Assembly (NCBI GenBank): GCA_037013495.1
Contig: CM072812.1
Location: forward strand, 70,625,340-70,689,339
From: Hippophae tibetana
Lineage: Eukaryota > Streptophyta > Magnoliopsida > Rosales > Elaeagnaceae
Length of the DNA stretch: 64,000 nt
Direction: 5' to 3'
The notes beneath the pieces were generated by a model. The model worked only from the letters and a program-made list of their open reading frames with translations, did not search any database and was not told where the DNA came from. Every line of letters begins with the position of its first letter. Within the stretch, counting starts at the first letter, position 1. Positions 12,118 to 25,094 of the stretch are shown in pieces. The position numbers and the translations under genes are program-made.

Positions 12118-14616
12118 CCTACCCAATTAAGATTTTCCTTCTTTTTCTCTATTGGGAGATCATTTTCTCCTTCACTTGTTTTCAAAATTCTGATTCCTTT
12201 CTTTTCATCTTGGATAGAGGGATTAACTTCATAATTTTTAGAGTCTGAACATTTAATTTCTTCTACTTAGCTGAAAGGTTAGCTTCCTTATTTTATCTTT
12301 TAAGGATTTCTTGAGACATAATATCTCAAGTTGGTCATATGGCATTTTGATTTCTTTTTCTTTAATCTTGATGTCTACATTAAGATGATCCTTTCCTGAA
12401 ATAATAAAAATGGTTAGAGTTGCTAATTCTCTAGTTAAAGCGTCATCTAAATTGTTCTTATTTCCTTATAAATGTTCAACATCAAACTTGTAATGATTAA
12501 ACCAATGTTGCCATCTAGTTAATTGGTCTTTCTTATAACCACCTACAATATTAGTTTTCAAGAAATATCCAAGGTTTTTATTATCTATTTTGATAGTAAT
12601 TCTTGATCTAATAACATATATAGTAAATTTATTTATAGCCTTTTTAACAAGTAAATATGCTTTTCAATAGAACATTGAAAAGATTATGATATGTATCTTC
12701 AAAGATATTCTCTTTGTCATATACTTTTTATTTATAAAACTGCTCCCCAATATTCATGTGAAGTGCATGTTTCTATTATCATTTTATAATCTAGACTTGG
12801 ATGGTAGAGAGTTGGAAAGGTTTTTACTTGTGCTTTTACCTTGTCCATGTTCACTGTATCATTTTTTGTCCATTTTGAAACATGATTTTTTAAGTTTATT
12901 TTGTAATGATTTTTTACATCTATCGTAGTTTTTTGATGTATGCTTCTACATAAGTCCAACATCCTAAAAATCTTTATAACTAATTTTTATCTTTTATTTC
13001 ACTAGGAAATTATTATATACTATTTAGTATATGAGGTTGAAGATTGGGCTTTCCATCTTCTATTTTCAATCCTAAATGCTTAATTTTTTGTTAGGCTATG
13101 ACAACATTCTTTTCTAATAAAACAAGTCCTTCTTTCATACATTATTGTAAAATAATAATAATAATATCCATGTAATGATTATTTACAACATTATTATATA
13201 CTAAAATGTCATCAATGTATACACAACATATGTCATGTAGTTTCTTAAAGATGTTATCCATATGTCTTTGGAAAATACTAGGTGCTTGTTTTAATCTAAA
13301 TGGAAAAATAGTACATCAAAATTATCCTTGGGTGCAACTAAATGTCGTTAGTTTTTGAGATTTTTCATCAAGTATTATTTGCCAAAATCCACTTTTGCAT
13401 TCAAAATTTGAGAAATATTTCATCCTTTTTATTATTGATAATAATTCTTCTTTATTCGGAATGAAGTATCCATCATCAATAGTTTCGTTATTCAATGCTT
13501 TGAATTTTATTACCATTCTATTTCTTCTTCTTCTTCTTTCAGGTTTCCTTTCAACTAAGAATGCTAGACTAGAATGAGATGAATTACTTGGTATTATAAC
13601 ATTTAGTTCAAAAAGTTCTTATATTTGTTTTTCAAACTCAGTCTTGTTTTTTGGAGTATAAATCAAAAGTTTTACTTTAATAACTTTGTTAAAGTCTTTA
13701 AATTTTATGCTAGTAATCATTTTAAACTTTTTTTATTTTTGGGTTTAAAGGATTTTCAAAGCTCGTTGTTTTTAATAATTTCCTTATACTTCTTAAGGCT
13801 TTATCTTCCTAAATTTTATTAAAAAAGAGAGTTTTATTTCTCTTCTATGTCTAATGAAATATGTTCTAGATATGGTTTTTGTTGCTTTATGTCTATCTTA
13901 TCAAGTTCTTTTCTTTTTATGTCATTGCATAAAAGTTGGGTTTGATACATTCAAAGCTTTTCTTACTTTTGACACATAAATGGTTTCACCATCTAATGTT
14001 GTTAGACTTATTTCGTCAAAATATTGTGTAAAGGGTTGATATAGGTTTAGGAAGTTATTTGCGATGAATAAATCAACTCTTGTTTCTTGTTGATCTATAG
14101 TAAGAAAATTAAATATTTCTCCTCTTATCCTTATATCTATATCTTTTAAGATTTTATTAAGATTTATTGTAGTATTATTAACAATTCTTACAATCAAATC
14201 TTTTAGTGTTATTTCCGAACTTCTTGTAAAAGTATATATTTATTAGATATACTTATAAAAATAGTAACTTGTATAACCCTTAAATTTTAATCCTATTTTG
14301 ATGTAAGTACTGTTTGGATTTGTAACACTAGATAAATCATTCATCATTTGACAAATAATATTAAAATTTTGAGTCAATTATTTCTTCTTCATTTCTTCCA
14401 ATAGATAAATATTGTAAGTATCATCTATTGGTTCTAATTCCATTTTAAAAGCTTCTTCCAAGATTTTTTCTTTCTATAAAAATTCATTTTTATGTTTATG
14501 CCTATTTGGGAATTCATTAGCATAATGTTCTTCCTCATTGCAAATCCAACATCTGCATTTCTTTTTTCTTGATGGATAATAATTTTTTTTCGATAGATTA
14601 TACCTTTTTCTCATAA
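12118..14616 (-). pseudogene. Caulimovirid capsid-end, protease, reverse transcriptase and RNase H region (fossil)
   Basis: Minus-strand motifs: a CCHC knuckle ([14 protein letters not shown]) near 14500-14570; a protease-downstream segment (NNFLNLYQPFTQYFDEI) within 13922-14197; RT segments (DGYFIPNKEELL and CKSGFWQIILDE) within 13322-13516; the YIDDIL catalytic box near 13200-13220; and an RNase H segment (PTLYHPSLDYKMIIET, EYWGAVL) at 12732-12962. This is the Caulimoviridae polyprotein order. The knuckle and the GFWQI/YIDD combination favour a florendovirus/petuvirus relative over a gypsy element. Broken, with several breaks. Confidence 0.75.
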
Positions 14617-14621
14617 AATAC
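14617..14621. repeat. Target-site duplication AATAC (left) of the copia-like insertion
   Basis: AATAC abuts the TGAAAGAG terminus at 14622. The same five bases follow the opposite terminus (..CTTACA) at 26356-26360. The pair shows that 14622-26355 is one insertion. Confidence 0.8.
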
Positions 14622-15812
14622 TGAAAGAGTCCATAACTCGGTATACAAATAGGGTAAGGAGTTATAGACTCCTAAAAGACTCTACTCTAACTCATGAAAA
14701 ACATAACAATAAATCACTTATACAGTTCATATAGTAGAAGCATAAAACATATAATATCAAAAGTAGATAGCTTTACTAACAAATATTAAATATAAAAAAT
14801 AGAAAGCTGGTATGAATGTAAAAGCTATCTAATCTAAGTTTAAGCTTTATTATGTTGAAATATACATACCTTAAACTTAGATTATACCAGTACAATGCTA
14901 GATTATACATAACACGATATAAGAAGGTAAACCCATAAAGAGATCGTACCTATATGGTAAATTCCTCGGGTTGCTTAAGGCAACCTCTTAACAACAAACA
15001 ATTCACAAAGAAATAAAAAAAAGTACAACTCTAATAAACAGTAAAACTACTATTACTTCTATCAACTTGGGCCTCCATCCTAACTACCTACAACTACTCT
15101 TCACTTACTTATTCCACAACGTTTTGGTTCAACATTTGAACCCAATTGTCCTCCACAGCCTATACCACCCAATGTGGTATGATTGGAAACACTAGATCAT
15201 TAACTAGAAGTTAATGAACTCACACTTTCAAGGAAAACATAGTCCAACAAGAATATAATAGCCTACAATTTGATTATATACTTACAAAATAATTGATTCT
15301 CAAATGTATGCTCACCAAATAAATTTTAACAATAGATATATATCTCAGAGTGAATTTTGGTTCTAAAACAATGGGTAAAGGGAAGAGAAATAAGTATCGT
15401 ATTTACAATACTCAGATTTTCTACTTCGCCAGCCACCTTGCCAACTTCTTCGCCAATATTGGTGGTGAGGTGCTAAAAAGTTATATTTTTTAATTTCCAA
15501 AAGTGTTGAATCCTATCCATAAATATCCGCACCCGAAACATGTCAAAAACCATAGGCAAAAATGTTGGCTCACTTTTCTGTTTTCTTATCGAAAACCAAC
15601 ACTCTACCTAGCATGCACATTGTGAAAACCATTCATGTGGTGTGTGTAAAAATGCTTGCATACAAAGTGTACCTAATTATGTGCATATTTAAATTACTCA
15701 TTTGCAGTAATCAACCTTACATAGAGGAATATAAAACCATAAGTAAAATAATAGACACTGTGTTTTGTACACGAGAAGTCAACACATAGACACAAGTACA
15801 AATGGGCTTACA
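14622..15812 (-). repeat. 3' LTR of the pol-less copia-like copy 2
   Basis: 1,191 bp, plus-strand ends TGAAAGAGTC..GGGCTTACA, i.e. TGTAAG...CTTTCA on the element strand. It matches 25110-26355 and the solo copy 51694-52881 (for example the caatgtggtatgattgg block near 15172 and 25660). Confidence 0.8.
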
Positions 15813-15864
15813 ATCTCAAGCTTTGGCTTTTCATGTCAAAATAATGCACCACTAGATAACTTAT
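15813..15864. other. Short internal segment of copia-like copy 2
   Basis: A 52-bp spacer between the 3' LTR and the gypsy-type LTR. A ttttcatg motif resembles the corresponding position near 655 in copy 1. Confidence 0.35.
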
Positions 15865-16069
15865 TGATAACTGTATTTTATATAATTATTTTCACCTATT
15901 TTATTAATTATAATTACTAGTTTCTTGACACTTTTAGTTAATTTTAGCTGAATAAATTAATATTTACTGTTTATTTGTTAAGGAATATATTTTTAAGAAA
16001 ATTAAAGAATTTGAATCGAAAACGTACTTCATTACAAATTTATATCTGAAAATATAATTTAAAATGAAA

Positions 16070-16258
16070 GAGTGTTTAATTGCAATTAATAAAAGTATAA
16101 AATATAATTTGAATTAAAATCGGGCTTAATTTTAATTATTAAAAGTTTAAAATTTAATTTAAATTAGAAAAGGGCTTAATTGTAATTAAAGAAAGTTTAA
16201 AATTTAATTTGAATTAAATTTGAGGGCTAAAATGCAATTAAGAAAAGTTTAATTTTCT
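16070..16258. repeat. Tandem repeat, about four units of 50-52 bp
   Basis: Units start near 16070, 16122, 16172 and 16223, each beginning with a gggcttaat-like core followed by a taattaaa..agtttaaaattt body. Units have diverged. It lies upstream of the GC-rich U3-like part of the LTR. Confidence 0.65.
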
Positions 16259-16269
16259 ACGCAGGAGAG

Positions 16270-16860
16270 AAGAAGTCCACGCGCATCTATTGTCCGCGCG
16301 CTACGTGAACCGTCAGATCAGAAAAGCAACGATAACGATGAGCGCGTGTCTTTCAAACCCGACCAAAGTGAATGGACGTAGGTTTTCTGGTTCACACGGC
16401 TCGGCGCGCGTGTGGGGCCCACCTACTGCACAACCACGTGCAATCTCTCCCTCCAACCATTTAGAGTTTTCCACGTGTCCAACCATTCCTTGTAGCCAAC
16501 CATATGCTCACACATGGCATATTTCGGTGAACGCAGAATCAGGCACACGTTTCCAACATCTATCCCCTACTTTCTCGGTGCCGCTTATCCCATGCGATGC
16601 ATTTCGTATGCGATCATTCCTCTCAAGAATTTCAAGATGCCACGTGTCCCACTATATCTTGCAGCGAATTAGGTCGCAAGACGTGGCAGCGTTTATTGAA
16701 AAGAAAATTATAAATGCGCAGTTGTCTCCCACTCAATTTTAAACAACTTTTTTGATTCAACCATTTGTCTCCCACGCAGAATTTATTATTATTTTCTATA
16801 CGTTATTTTGTATCTTGCATGGCTAAAAAAATGTATTTTTTTAGCTATAAATAGGGCATT
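16270..16860 (+). promoter_or_regulatory. U3-like promoter region with a cluster of ACGTG boxes and a TATA box
   Basis: ACGTG cores occur near 16301 (ctacgtgaac), 16435 (accacgtgca), 16471 and 16641 (both ccacgtgtcc), and 16681 (agacgtggca). CACGTG and ACGTGKC match the plant G-box/ABRE consensus. A TATA box follows at 16845-16854. Binding or inducibility is inferred from motif knowledge only. A 150-codon frame at 16290-16742 here has no coding features. Confidence 0.45.
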
Positions 16861-17731
16861 TATTGCTAAAAAAGTTTTGAGTTTTGGATTTTTATGGATG
16901 TTTGGGGTTGAACTGTTGAACACGTAGAAGCCATTTCTTGCTTTTGTTGTGTTCTGCGTGTGCTAAATATTTACGAGTAGAGATTTTTTAATTTTCTTTT
17001 ATTCTTCATCTAATATTTCTTAACTGTTGTAATTTTAATTTTAATTTATGAAGTAATTTAATTTTTCTAGGGTTGCGTTTTATCTAAATTTATGAAACTT
17101 GAGTTTAATTAATTTTGAATGATTTATAAGACTTTTAATTTGTTTATTCTATTTGTGCGTAATGCTTTTGAGTATTGGAAAATTTGTCAAATGATCCGTG
17201 GCACTTAAATAAACTTGGAAGAGGCATTTTTGTGTATATTGCTCATGGATAGAATAACATGTATATATGAAGGATAGGAATATATCTTTATCGTATGTGT
17301 GGCCATTTGAGAACTTAGAACGTAATGAATCTTGGTGAATTTAATTCTCATAGAAATATAGCAAATTAATTTAACGAGGTGTGTCTATACTTAGCTCGGA
17401 AGAGATGTATGGATAAAATTAGAAGTTTTCGGTTGACAAATTTAATTTACTAAAAAAATATAAATCAAGAGAAAACAATATGATTCGAGTGGATTAATTT
17501 GGTGAAAAACTACAATCCTAGAATTTTCTTTTATTTTGTTATAAAAATCTTTTCTTAACTTGTTCCAATTAACGATTGTTTTGGATAAAATCAGAGTGAA
17601 ACAATTTTAGTACACAACAAACTGTAGTAACAAATCTCTGTGTGAACGATAACTCACTTATCAAATTTTATTACTTGTGACCGTGTATGCTTGCACATTT
17701 TATGTTCTCCTAAAAGAGACAACACTTATCA

Positions 17732-17793
17732 AGCATAAGAAGATCATAAAGATTTCGTAATGTTGTTTGTTCCATGAAAAAGAGAACGACATG
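17732..17793. other. Short segment between two LTRs
   Basis: 62 bp between the two gypsy-type LTRs, probably the interior of copia-like copy 2. No motif is seen. Confidence 0.3.
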
Positions 17794-19527
17794 TGATGAG
17801 TGCTCAAAAAGCACTAAAATAACCATGATTTTATGCACATTAATTGATTAAAAATATATATATTTATATGTTTTATCATATATTTATATAAATTTGTCTT
17901 TTTCGGAATCACGGGTATTTTTATTGTTTTTCAGGTATTTTTGCTTAAAAACGCAACTTAAAGACTCAAAGAGAAATACTGGAAGCAATACATCACAAAT
18001 ATATTAATAAATAAATGGGGAAAGGTCAACAAATATGGAAAAATTGGACAAAATGGATCAAAAATGTCAAAAAGGAGAAAATTGTGCCGCCGCGTCGCGA
18101 AGCTGCCCAGCCTCGCGCGCCGACGCCCGTTTCGCCCCATTTTTCACGTGCAGCCCCCCATGACGTCATGTTGACGTCATCAATGACCTCAGCAATTCCA
18201 TTACGCGTTTTTACATTTTTTTTCTCATTTTTTTCTCTTCATCCTTACCTATAAATACCCCCCCTTCCCTTCACTTCAAAACACACTTCTCTCTTATTTC
18301 TTTCTCTCTTTTCTTAGATTTTTAGTTTTTCTTAGTTTTTAGCTTTTCTTAGTTAATTTCTCTTAGTTTTAGAGTTCTTCCCTTTTTTGGAAGAACTAGT
18401 TATGTTTATGTAATTTATTAGTTTTCTGATTCAATAAATGGGAGTGCAAATTCCGCTTGGAGGTTTTCCAGCAATGGGAATAGCGTCGAAATTCTGTAAG
18501 GATTTTATTTTCTTTACAGTTATTTTTATGCTTTATTCTTACATGTTATATTTAATTTGTCTGTGATTAAATTTAACTGTGCTGGCTGTTTAGTAAACAT
18601 GATGTAATAATAACGTTGTTATGCTTGCGAAATATTAAATAGGTGAAAATCTCTAAAATGAATTGATTTTATTTTTATTCAAGATTTTATATTAAGAATG
18701 TTAGAGAGAAATATATTATTTTTCATTGCAAACTTAAACCTGAAAATTAGATTTTAAGGTTTAGTTATCCGGTCTAATTTAGAGTATTGCTCTTTTATTT
18801 GTTGGTACAATCGCCCGGTAGTTAGAGTGAAGCTCTATTTCAAATTTTTTATAAGAATTATTATCTGAAAATGTATTGACGACATGTTTTCAGTAGTGGT
18901 TTTAAAACTTGAAAGTTAGTACTCGGATAACTAAATTCTTAGGTTTAATTTGGACACCTTGAATAAAGTTTAAACTATCTAACCCCACCAAAGGTGGCAT
19001 TTAAATGGTTCATTTTCAATCTCTTAGAAAAAGGAATTAATTTAATTAGGCAAATTGGTTATCAACCCCACCCATAGGTGTTAATTGATTTGTTTAGTTA
19101 ACAAAGAATATCTAACCCCACCAAAGGTAGTATTCGTACAAAAAAGGGAGAATCAATAAATATCAATTCATATCTTTAATAACCTAAATAATATGAGCAA
19201 GCATAATTAACTTAGTTATTATATCCATAAATACTCCGCCATTATAAATGATAAAATTTGCATAAATGTTTATTGAATCTATGTTTATTTTTATGTTCTT
19301 AGATTAAAAATACAAAACCCCAAAATATCGTGACAGAATGTTTAGGATTTAATTTCGTTTTTAAAAGTTTGAATAATAAATTAAAAACCACATACATTCC
19401 TTCCTTAGATCGACCTTGGGAGTATACTTATCATTTTCTTCGAAATGATTCGTTCACTTGCGAGAGTTTTATAAATATTAAAACCAAAGTATTGGCAAGA
19501 ATCGGCGATGCCGGTTTTCGCTCATCA
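17794..19527 (+). mobile_element. Solo LTR, gypsy-type family G1 (copy B)
   Basis: 1,734 bp with TGATGAGTG..GCTCATCA termini and target duplications ACATG at 17789-17793 and 19528-19532. A TATA box is at 18250-18257, an AATAAA near 18433, and the triple CCCCACC..GGTG motif is at 18983, 19066 and 19116. No interior or partner LTR is seen, so this is a solo LTR. It is the best-preserved copy for CpG-containing motifs and thus probably younger than copy A. Confidence 0.85.
18145..18257 (+). promoter_or_regulatory. LTR promoter: G-box, paired TGACGTCA boxes and TATA box
   Basis: CACGTG lies at 18145-18150, TGACGTCA at 18161-18168 and again at 18172-18179 (11 bp start to start), and TATAAATA at 18250-18257, followed by a C run. 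Copy D has the same layout on the minus strand with one TGACGTCA kept. Paired TGACG motifs resemble the as-1 element bound by TGA-class bZIP factors. Function is inferred. Confidence 0.5.
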
Positions 19528-19532
19528 ACATG

Positions 19533-22500
19533 CACCAAAACCAAAAAGACACACCTATACCAAGTGCATCTAACTTAAGTACTCCATCCAACTTCATAAA
19601 TCAACTCATGGATTCCGACACTTTGAAACATGAGAATCTCAATGCCACTACACATAAAAATTCTGAAATTCAAAGACTTCACTTTACATTGTAACTTGCA
19701 CACACAAAACAAACTCATACCCCATGAAACATATCATGCAGAAACAATGTGTAGTCAAACTACATACTATTGTGTTAACCCTATGTAGGTATACCTTGCT
19801 AGGCATAAACACAAGTAAAAATGCATAACTTCCCTTAGCTTCATGCATTACTCCCTCTGAATGCATGCAAGTCAGAAAAAATATGTAGTGAAATCTTGTA
19901 CTCATAACCAATCCAATATATAACATGGTAACAAACGCATAGTTGTGTATTGAAACTTCTTTCCCTTTTTTACACTGGAAGTAAAGAAACATTGCTATAT
20001 TAGGGAGAGAAGGCATAAAATATGCTATAATCCTAACACTAATGCAATGTTTCATGTAAGATTAAAGTAAACACAATAAGAAATACTACATAATTCAAGA
20101 TAAAAAGACATTGAGAAGCATTAAGACACTAATAGGTTAGAAGCATGAAATAAGCAATAGACTAAATTCATAGGCAACCAAAGATAAGTGTAGATAGAAA
20201 ACATCTCTGTCTACCTAAGAAAACACATGTCATGCATTCCAATAACAGTTACTAGGCAATTAGTGAGAAGGAAGAATCATGCAAGATGGAAGTAGAAGCA
20301 TGGTAACACAAGGGTAGACATGCTAATTCAGAGATAGCATATAATGTATGCAACATGTCATACTTTAAGTCCTATTTATGCATAGTTCATATAGTGTGGC
20401 ACCAAAGAGACGAACATACCACATGAACATACATCTAACAAAAACTCATCAAGAACAATAAGAAGTAAAAAAAATATACACATATCCCCCTAATAGTATG
20501 CATGCGATACAATAAACATATTATGCATTCTACTCGTAAACACCCTCAACATAGAAGAATCTACACACAGTACAGAATAAGAAACACAGAATATACGATG
20601 TAAAAAAAATATGTTCAACCAATCAAAGGGTCATAAAGAATAAACAATACATTCAATAAAAATATCCACATATCCATGAATCTGTGATGCATTCATATAA
20701 TGGTATGACTAAAGTTTTTTGACATGCACTATGTGTGATATGCAAAATTTGTTTACTCTATATAACATCATTGTATGCTTATATGAATCAAGCAAATTGA
20801 TATATAGACTCATGTTGAACCAAGCTTCATATGTTCATAATTAGTCTCTCTCACTACTAATGTAATAACTAGCCAAAAAGAAATCAATAGGACTTTCAAG
20901 GATTATAAAAAAAGACTAAAGTATGGGTAAGGTAGTAAGGACATTAGGCCTCAAAACACATTTTTGGATCCAACCAAACAGATAAGTCCATATTCAGACA
21001 CTTGTACCCTCAAACACAGGTTCTTTTCTCTTTACTTCTCTAAATTCAACCAATGAATTTGAGAGAACAATACATAGAATTTAAATGTTAATGCAAGACT
21101 CTCTCAACATACTCATCATCTTTTCACTTTTTTTTTCTTTTCTCCTTCCTTTTGTTTACATAAAAAAATCTCAAGACTTTTCTTTCTTTCTTCATCTTTC
21201 CCCTTTTGTTTGTTATAAATTTATTGATCCAATTTCAAACTTTTTTTCTTTTTCAATCCCTTATGCTCTTTTCTAGAAACCAAAAGGGAAAAACTGACAA
21301 CCTAGAACAAACAAGCTCAACAAAGGGTGGAAAAGGTAAGTGGGAATAAATATTTGAGCTAATCTAGTATTTAGGTATAAAACAATGAAGGGTTATATAA
21401 AGGCTCAAAGATAGGAGACTAAGGAGATGAGAACAATGGTGGAATGAGGGAACAAACGATTCAAGGATTACCTAAATCCTTCTTCAAACCATGAAGCACC
21501 AAATTTTTTTCCTCAAGAGACACTAATAGTGGATTCTAGAGGTTGTTTGAAAAATACAAATCATCAAAGCAGGAGATTCACACAAGCTTCCCAAAATTAC
21601 CATAAAAATTCACAATGATATAGCATGTGTAAAGGAAAGATGCATTTATGATAAAACAAATAAGAAAACTTTGGCCATACATGCTCTCAAGGAATACAAA
21701 TGTGAAAATATCCACACTTCAATTTAGGTAAAATGCATGCTAAACATATAATATTATGAACCCTCTAAAATTCATTTTATATGCAATAGGATAGAAAGGA
21801 GGAAACCCATTAGTCTCAAGGAATGCAAAACATATAACTACTAAGAGAGAATACAAAGAAGGCTTTAAGGTAGAACAATGCCCTTGAAGAGGAAAAAAGT
21901 GCCTCAATAGAGGCAAACAACAAAACTTGCAACATATCTAAGATAAGGAAGAAACAAAAGATGCTACAAAACTACACAAACAAGAAGAGTGTCACTAGAA
22001 TATACAAGATAAACACGATATTGGAAGTATGTCAAAATTCCTAAAGACAAGTATAAAGTATAAATGAAACACATATGCACATGGTAAGCAAGAGTAAGCA
22101 CAGAAAGGTGAAACACTCATGAATACATGTTGTAAAATCATCACTATTAACTTCAAAGAAAGCAACTATAGCACACCAAAAGGAAAAAAAAAGGTAAAAA
22201 GGTACATAAACTAGCAAAAGACAAACATGGAAACAAAACGCAACATGCTAAGTGTAGGAATGAAGAACCTAGTAAAATAGATGAGATACATACTGTATAT
22301 CATGCCATATGCATGATAAGACAAAAAAGCATAATCCTAATACTTTGACTACATGAAGAACATATGGCATGATGGGTATACAAAAAGTCATAAAGGAAGA
22401 AGTAGACAATATGCAAGGCAAACACACATAAGGGACATGTCAAAGAATCTAGCATGTGAGAAAACTCGTAGAGTATCACTCATATAGGTAAAAAAACAAA

Positions 22501-22700
22501 TATGACAATTAGTATACTATGCATGCCAAGAAAAAAGTAAGAGAGAGTCAAGAAGAAGTGTCAAATATATTAACACAAATAAAAGACATATATTCATAAA
22601 TAGAAAGATGACAAACCAGCCAAGGTGAACTTCTTGAGGTAGATTTATTTCCTTCTACTTTGTGCCTCAGGTGCATAATGTAACCTATAATAACATGCTT
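19533..22700. other. Interior of copia-like copy 2 without recognisable coding region
   Basis: About 3.2 kb rich in short microsatellite-like A/C-rich sequence. No protease, integrase, RT or RNase H motif was found in either strand. Several blocks match copy 1: accaagtgcatct near 19559 and 800, atatcatgcag near 19730 and 957, and cataacttccc near 19824 and 1069. Frames such as 19684-20055 (minus, 123 codons) show no domain. Confidence 0.45.
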
Positions 22701-22929
22701 AGATAAGCCATAATAGCCCCCCATCGAAGGAAATGGTAAGAGAAAGGGAAACTCTAAGACATACTGCTCATATATCTAGGATACTACCTAACAATGTGGT
22801 GAGCAATGTCATAGCAATAGCAAGTATGAACTGTGAAGTTGGAAAAATAGGGTCTCTGATTTCAAGGAGTGGTGCACAAAGGAGAAGAAGAAGAAGAGCT
22901 CACACTAACATTCATATAAGGATGAGAAG

Positions 22930-25018
22930 TCAATTCTCGTAGTGTGGTATCAAATGCCCAAGTTCACCACAGTAGTGACAAGTGGGAGTGACAGTAGGTA
23001 AAGGAAGTCGATGACTACTAAAGTGACATGTAGTGCTAGCCTTAGGTGAAAGGTTCACCTTGCTAGAGGAATCTAGATAGAACTATGCAATAAGTTTAGT
23101 TCTTTAGCCAGTAGAAGCAAACTTTAACTTTGGTCCTTGAATTGAAGCTTTGACAAACTTGGTAAGACCCACTGTAGAAATGGAAACCCTCTCACTGTAA
23201 CCAATTACATACTTGTCACTAGAGAACTTGATATTGTTAATCATATCATTTAACATTTTTGAACCCGTTGTCATTCTATTGATAACGATGGTGGAATGAG
23301 CCAATTCCTTCTCTTGCATGCTGAATTTTTCTTTCAAGATTGCAACCAAGTATTCTTTTTCTCTAAGGAATGATTCAAGATAAGAGGTCAAATTATTAAG
23401 AATCTCAACTCTTTTATGAAGTTGTTCAATTTTAGCATCCTCTTTTGTAAGTGAGTAAGTTAAGCATTCTTTTGAACTCTTAAAAACAATTATATGCTCT
23501 TTTAATTATTCAATTTCATTCTTTAGATCAAGAGTAGGCATAGGACCAACCAAAGATTGAGTAGCTTTACCACAAGTAGGAACCATTAATTGTTCCTTAT
23601 GCCTTTCAACTTTCTCTTGATTTGCATTAAACGTTTCTAGCAAATCATCATACCTTTTTTGAATGACATATCTACTTGTGAGATTAAGTTGTTGTTCATC
23701 AATAGAGAACTTCCTTTCCTCTAGAGTTTTCTTCAATAAATTGATCTCGTGTTTGTTTTCCTTAAGGCTTTATATAGCCTTTCTTTTATCCTTTTCAGAC
23801 TAAATATGTTCTAAAATTAAGGCATTGTAAGAATCAGAGCAATTCATTTTTTCATCTTTGACTTCATCATCTCCAACAATCTCCTCTTGAATATCTAAGG
23901 TAGTGGTCGAAGGATCAACGATACTACTAGATGCAATGAAAGCTATAAAGTTAGCAGCATCCTCATCATCATTACTAGTACTATATGAAATAATGACTTC
24001 AACTTTCATTGCTTGTTTTTTGTGCATTTTAGTTTCCAAAAGCACTAAGCAGCAATGTGTTATTGCTTTCCACATTCAAAGCACCTTATTTCATTCAAGT
24101 GACCTTTACTCAATTTCTCAAAACCATTTTCTAAGTCTTTATCCTCTTTAGTAGATCTTAAGGTTTTGGAATTAGAAGTATGTCTTTCAATAGTCCTAAA
24201 AGGAGGTTTCTTCTTCCTAAAGAACCTGGTAAATCTTTAAGCAAGGAATTTCATTTTGTTCTCATTAGGGTTATAGTTATAATTATCAACAACTATGGTA
24301 AAAACATCTTCACTCATACCACTATCCTTTGATGTCTTGAGAGTGAAATCATTTCCCTTTTAGGAAGTAGATTGCTCTTGTCTTGGTAATAGGTGATGTA
24401 ATTCGAAGACCAATATGTCACAAACTAATTCATTAACAATAAGTTCATCATGATTTTACATGGATTCTAACTTTGGCATGAAAACAATAGAGTATGTTAG
24501 AGGTGATTTTCTCAATCTATTTTTCCTAGCTAATAGGTCTACACAAGTTATAGGAACAATTGATAATTTTTGAAAAATGTTCATATAATTTGTCAAAAAT
24601 TTCATCTCTTGCATGATGCAGAGTTTAAAATCCATATTCAACTTCAAAATTATGGATCTTTTTATTATTAAAGTGCCTTTATGAATGGTCTCCAAAATGT
24701 TCCAAGCTTGTTTTGAAGAAGTATAACTCTGAATTCTTTGAAATTCATCTAGAAAAATAGCTTTGATGATTGCATAAAGTCCTTTGTGATTCTATTCAGA
24801 TTCCTTGGATTCATCCTTGGTCTATTAAGTCATTGGTTTTGAGATAATAATATTGTCAAGTAAGGTTTTGGTAGGATAGGTCTAGCCATTTTCAACAAGG
24901 AACCACACTCGGTTTCCTTGGGACCATAAAAGGCTTTCAATTGAGATTTATAATATGCATAGTTAATCCCATTAAAAAGTGGAGGTCTACCTAAATTACC
25001 ATCTTCTCCTGACTCCAT
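22930..25018 (-). pseudogene. Decayed copia gag region (copy 2)
   Basis: The probable start Met is at 25018-25016, with MESGEDGN and the gag N-terminal pattern LFNGINYAYYKSQLKAF. The central gag core lies at 24456-24695. A first knuckle (RCFECGK) is near 24050-24080, charged coiled-coil segments span about 23104-23800 (YDDLLETFNANQEKVERHKE), and a second knuckle (CHYCGELGHLIPHYE) is near 22935-22985. The layout is that of the long SIRE-like gag. A fossil with several breaks; nothing like pol follows. Confidence 0.65.
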
Positions 25019-25094
25019 CAGAGAAAAAATGTATGTGTTACAAAGCAAGTTAAAAAGATCAACACTGGAACGATTAAGCCCAAAAGGGTGCACC

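Larger units (their letters stand above)
15865..17731 (+). mobile_element. Gypsy-type LTR, family G2 (probable solo LTR)
   Basis: Ends TGATAACTG..CACTTATCA (TGATAA/TTATCA inverted termini), about 1,867 bp. Inside are a 51-bp tandem array (16070-16258), a GC-rich U3-like stretch (16270-16740) and a TATA box CTATAAATAG at 16845-16854. No gag or pol follows on either side. Flanking CTTAT and AGCAT do not match, so no clean target duplication was found and the right end could be slightly off. Confidence 0.55.

Noticed and set aside
14622-15812. Interpreting this LTR as a solo LTR
   Set aside because: Its left AATAC duplication finds its partner beyond the second LTR at 26356-26360, not beside 15812.
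16290-16742. 150-codon open frame on the plus strand
   Set aside because: It lies in the GC-rich U3-like part of an LTR full of ACGTG boxes, just before a TATA box. No domain; the openness is due to low AT content.
19684-20055. 123-codon minus-strand frame
   Set aside because: Low-complexity interior of the pol-less element. No recognisable domain, and the aligned part of copy 1 is not open.
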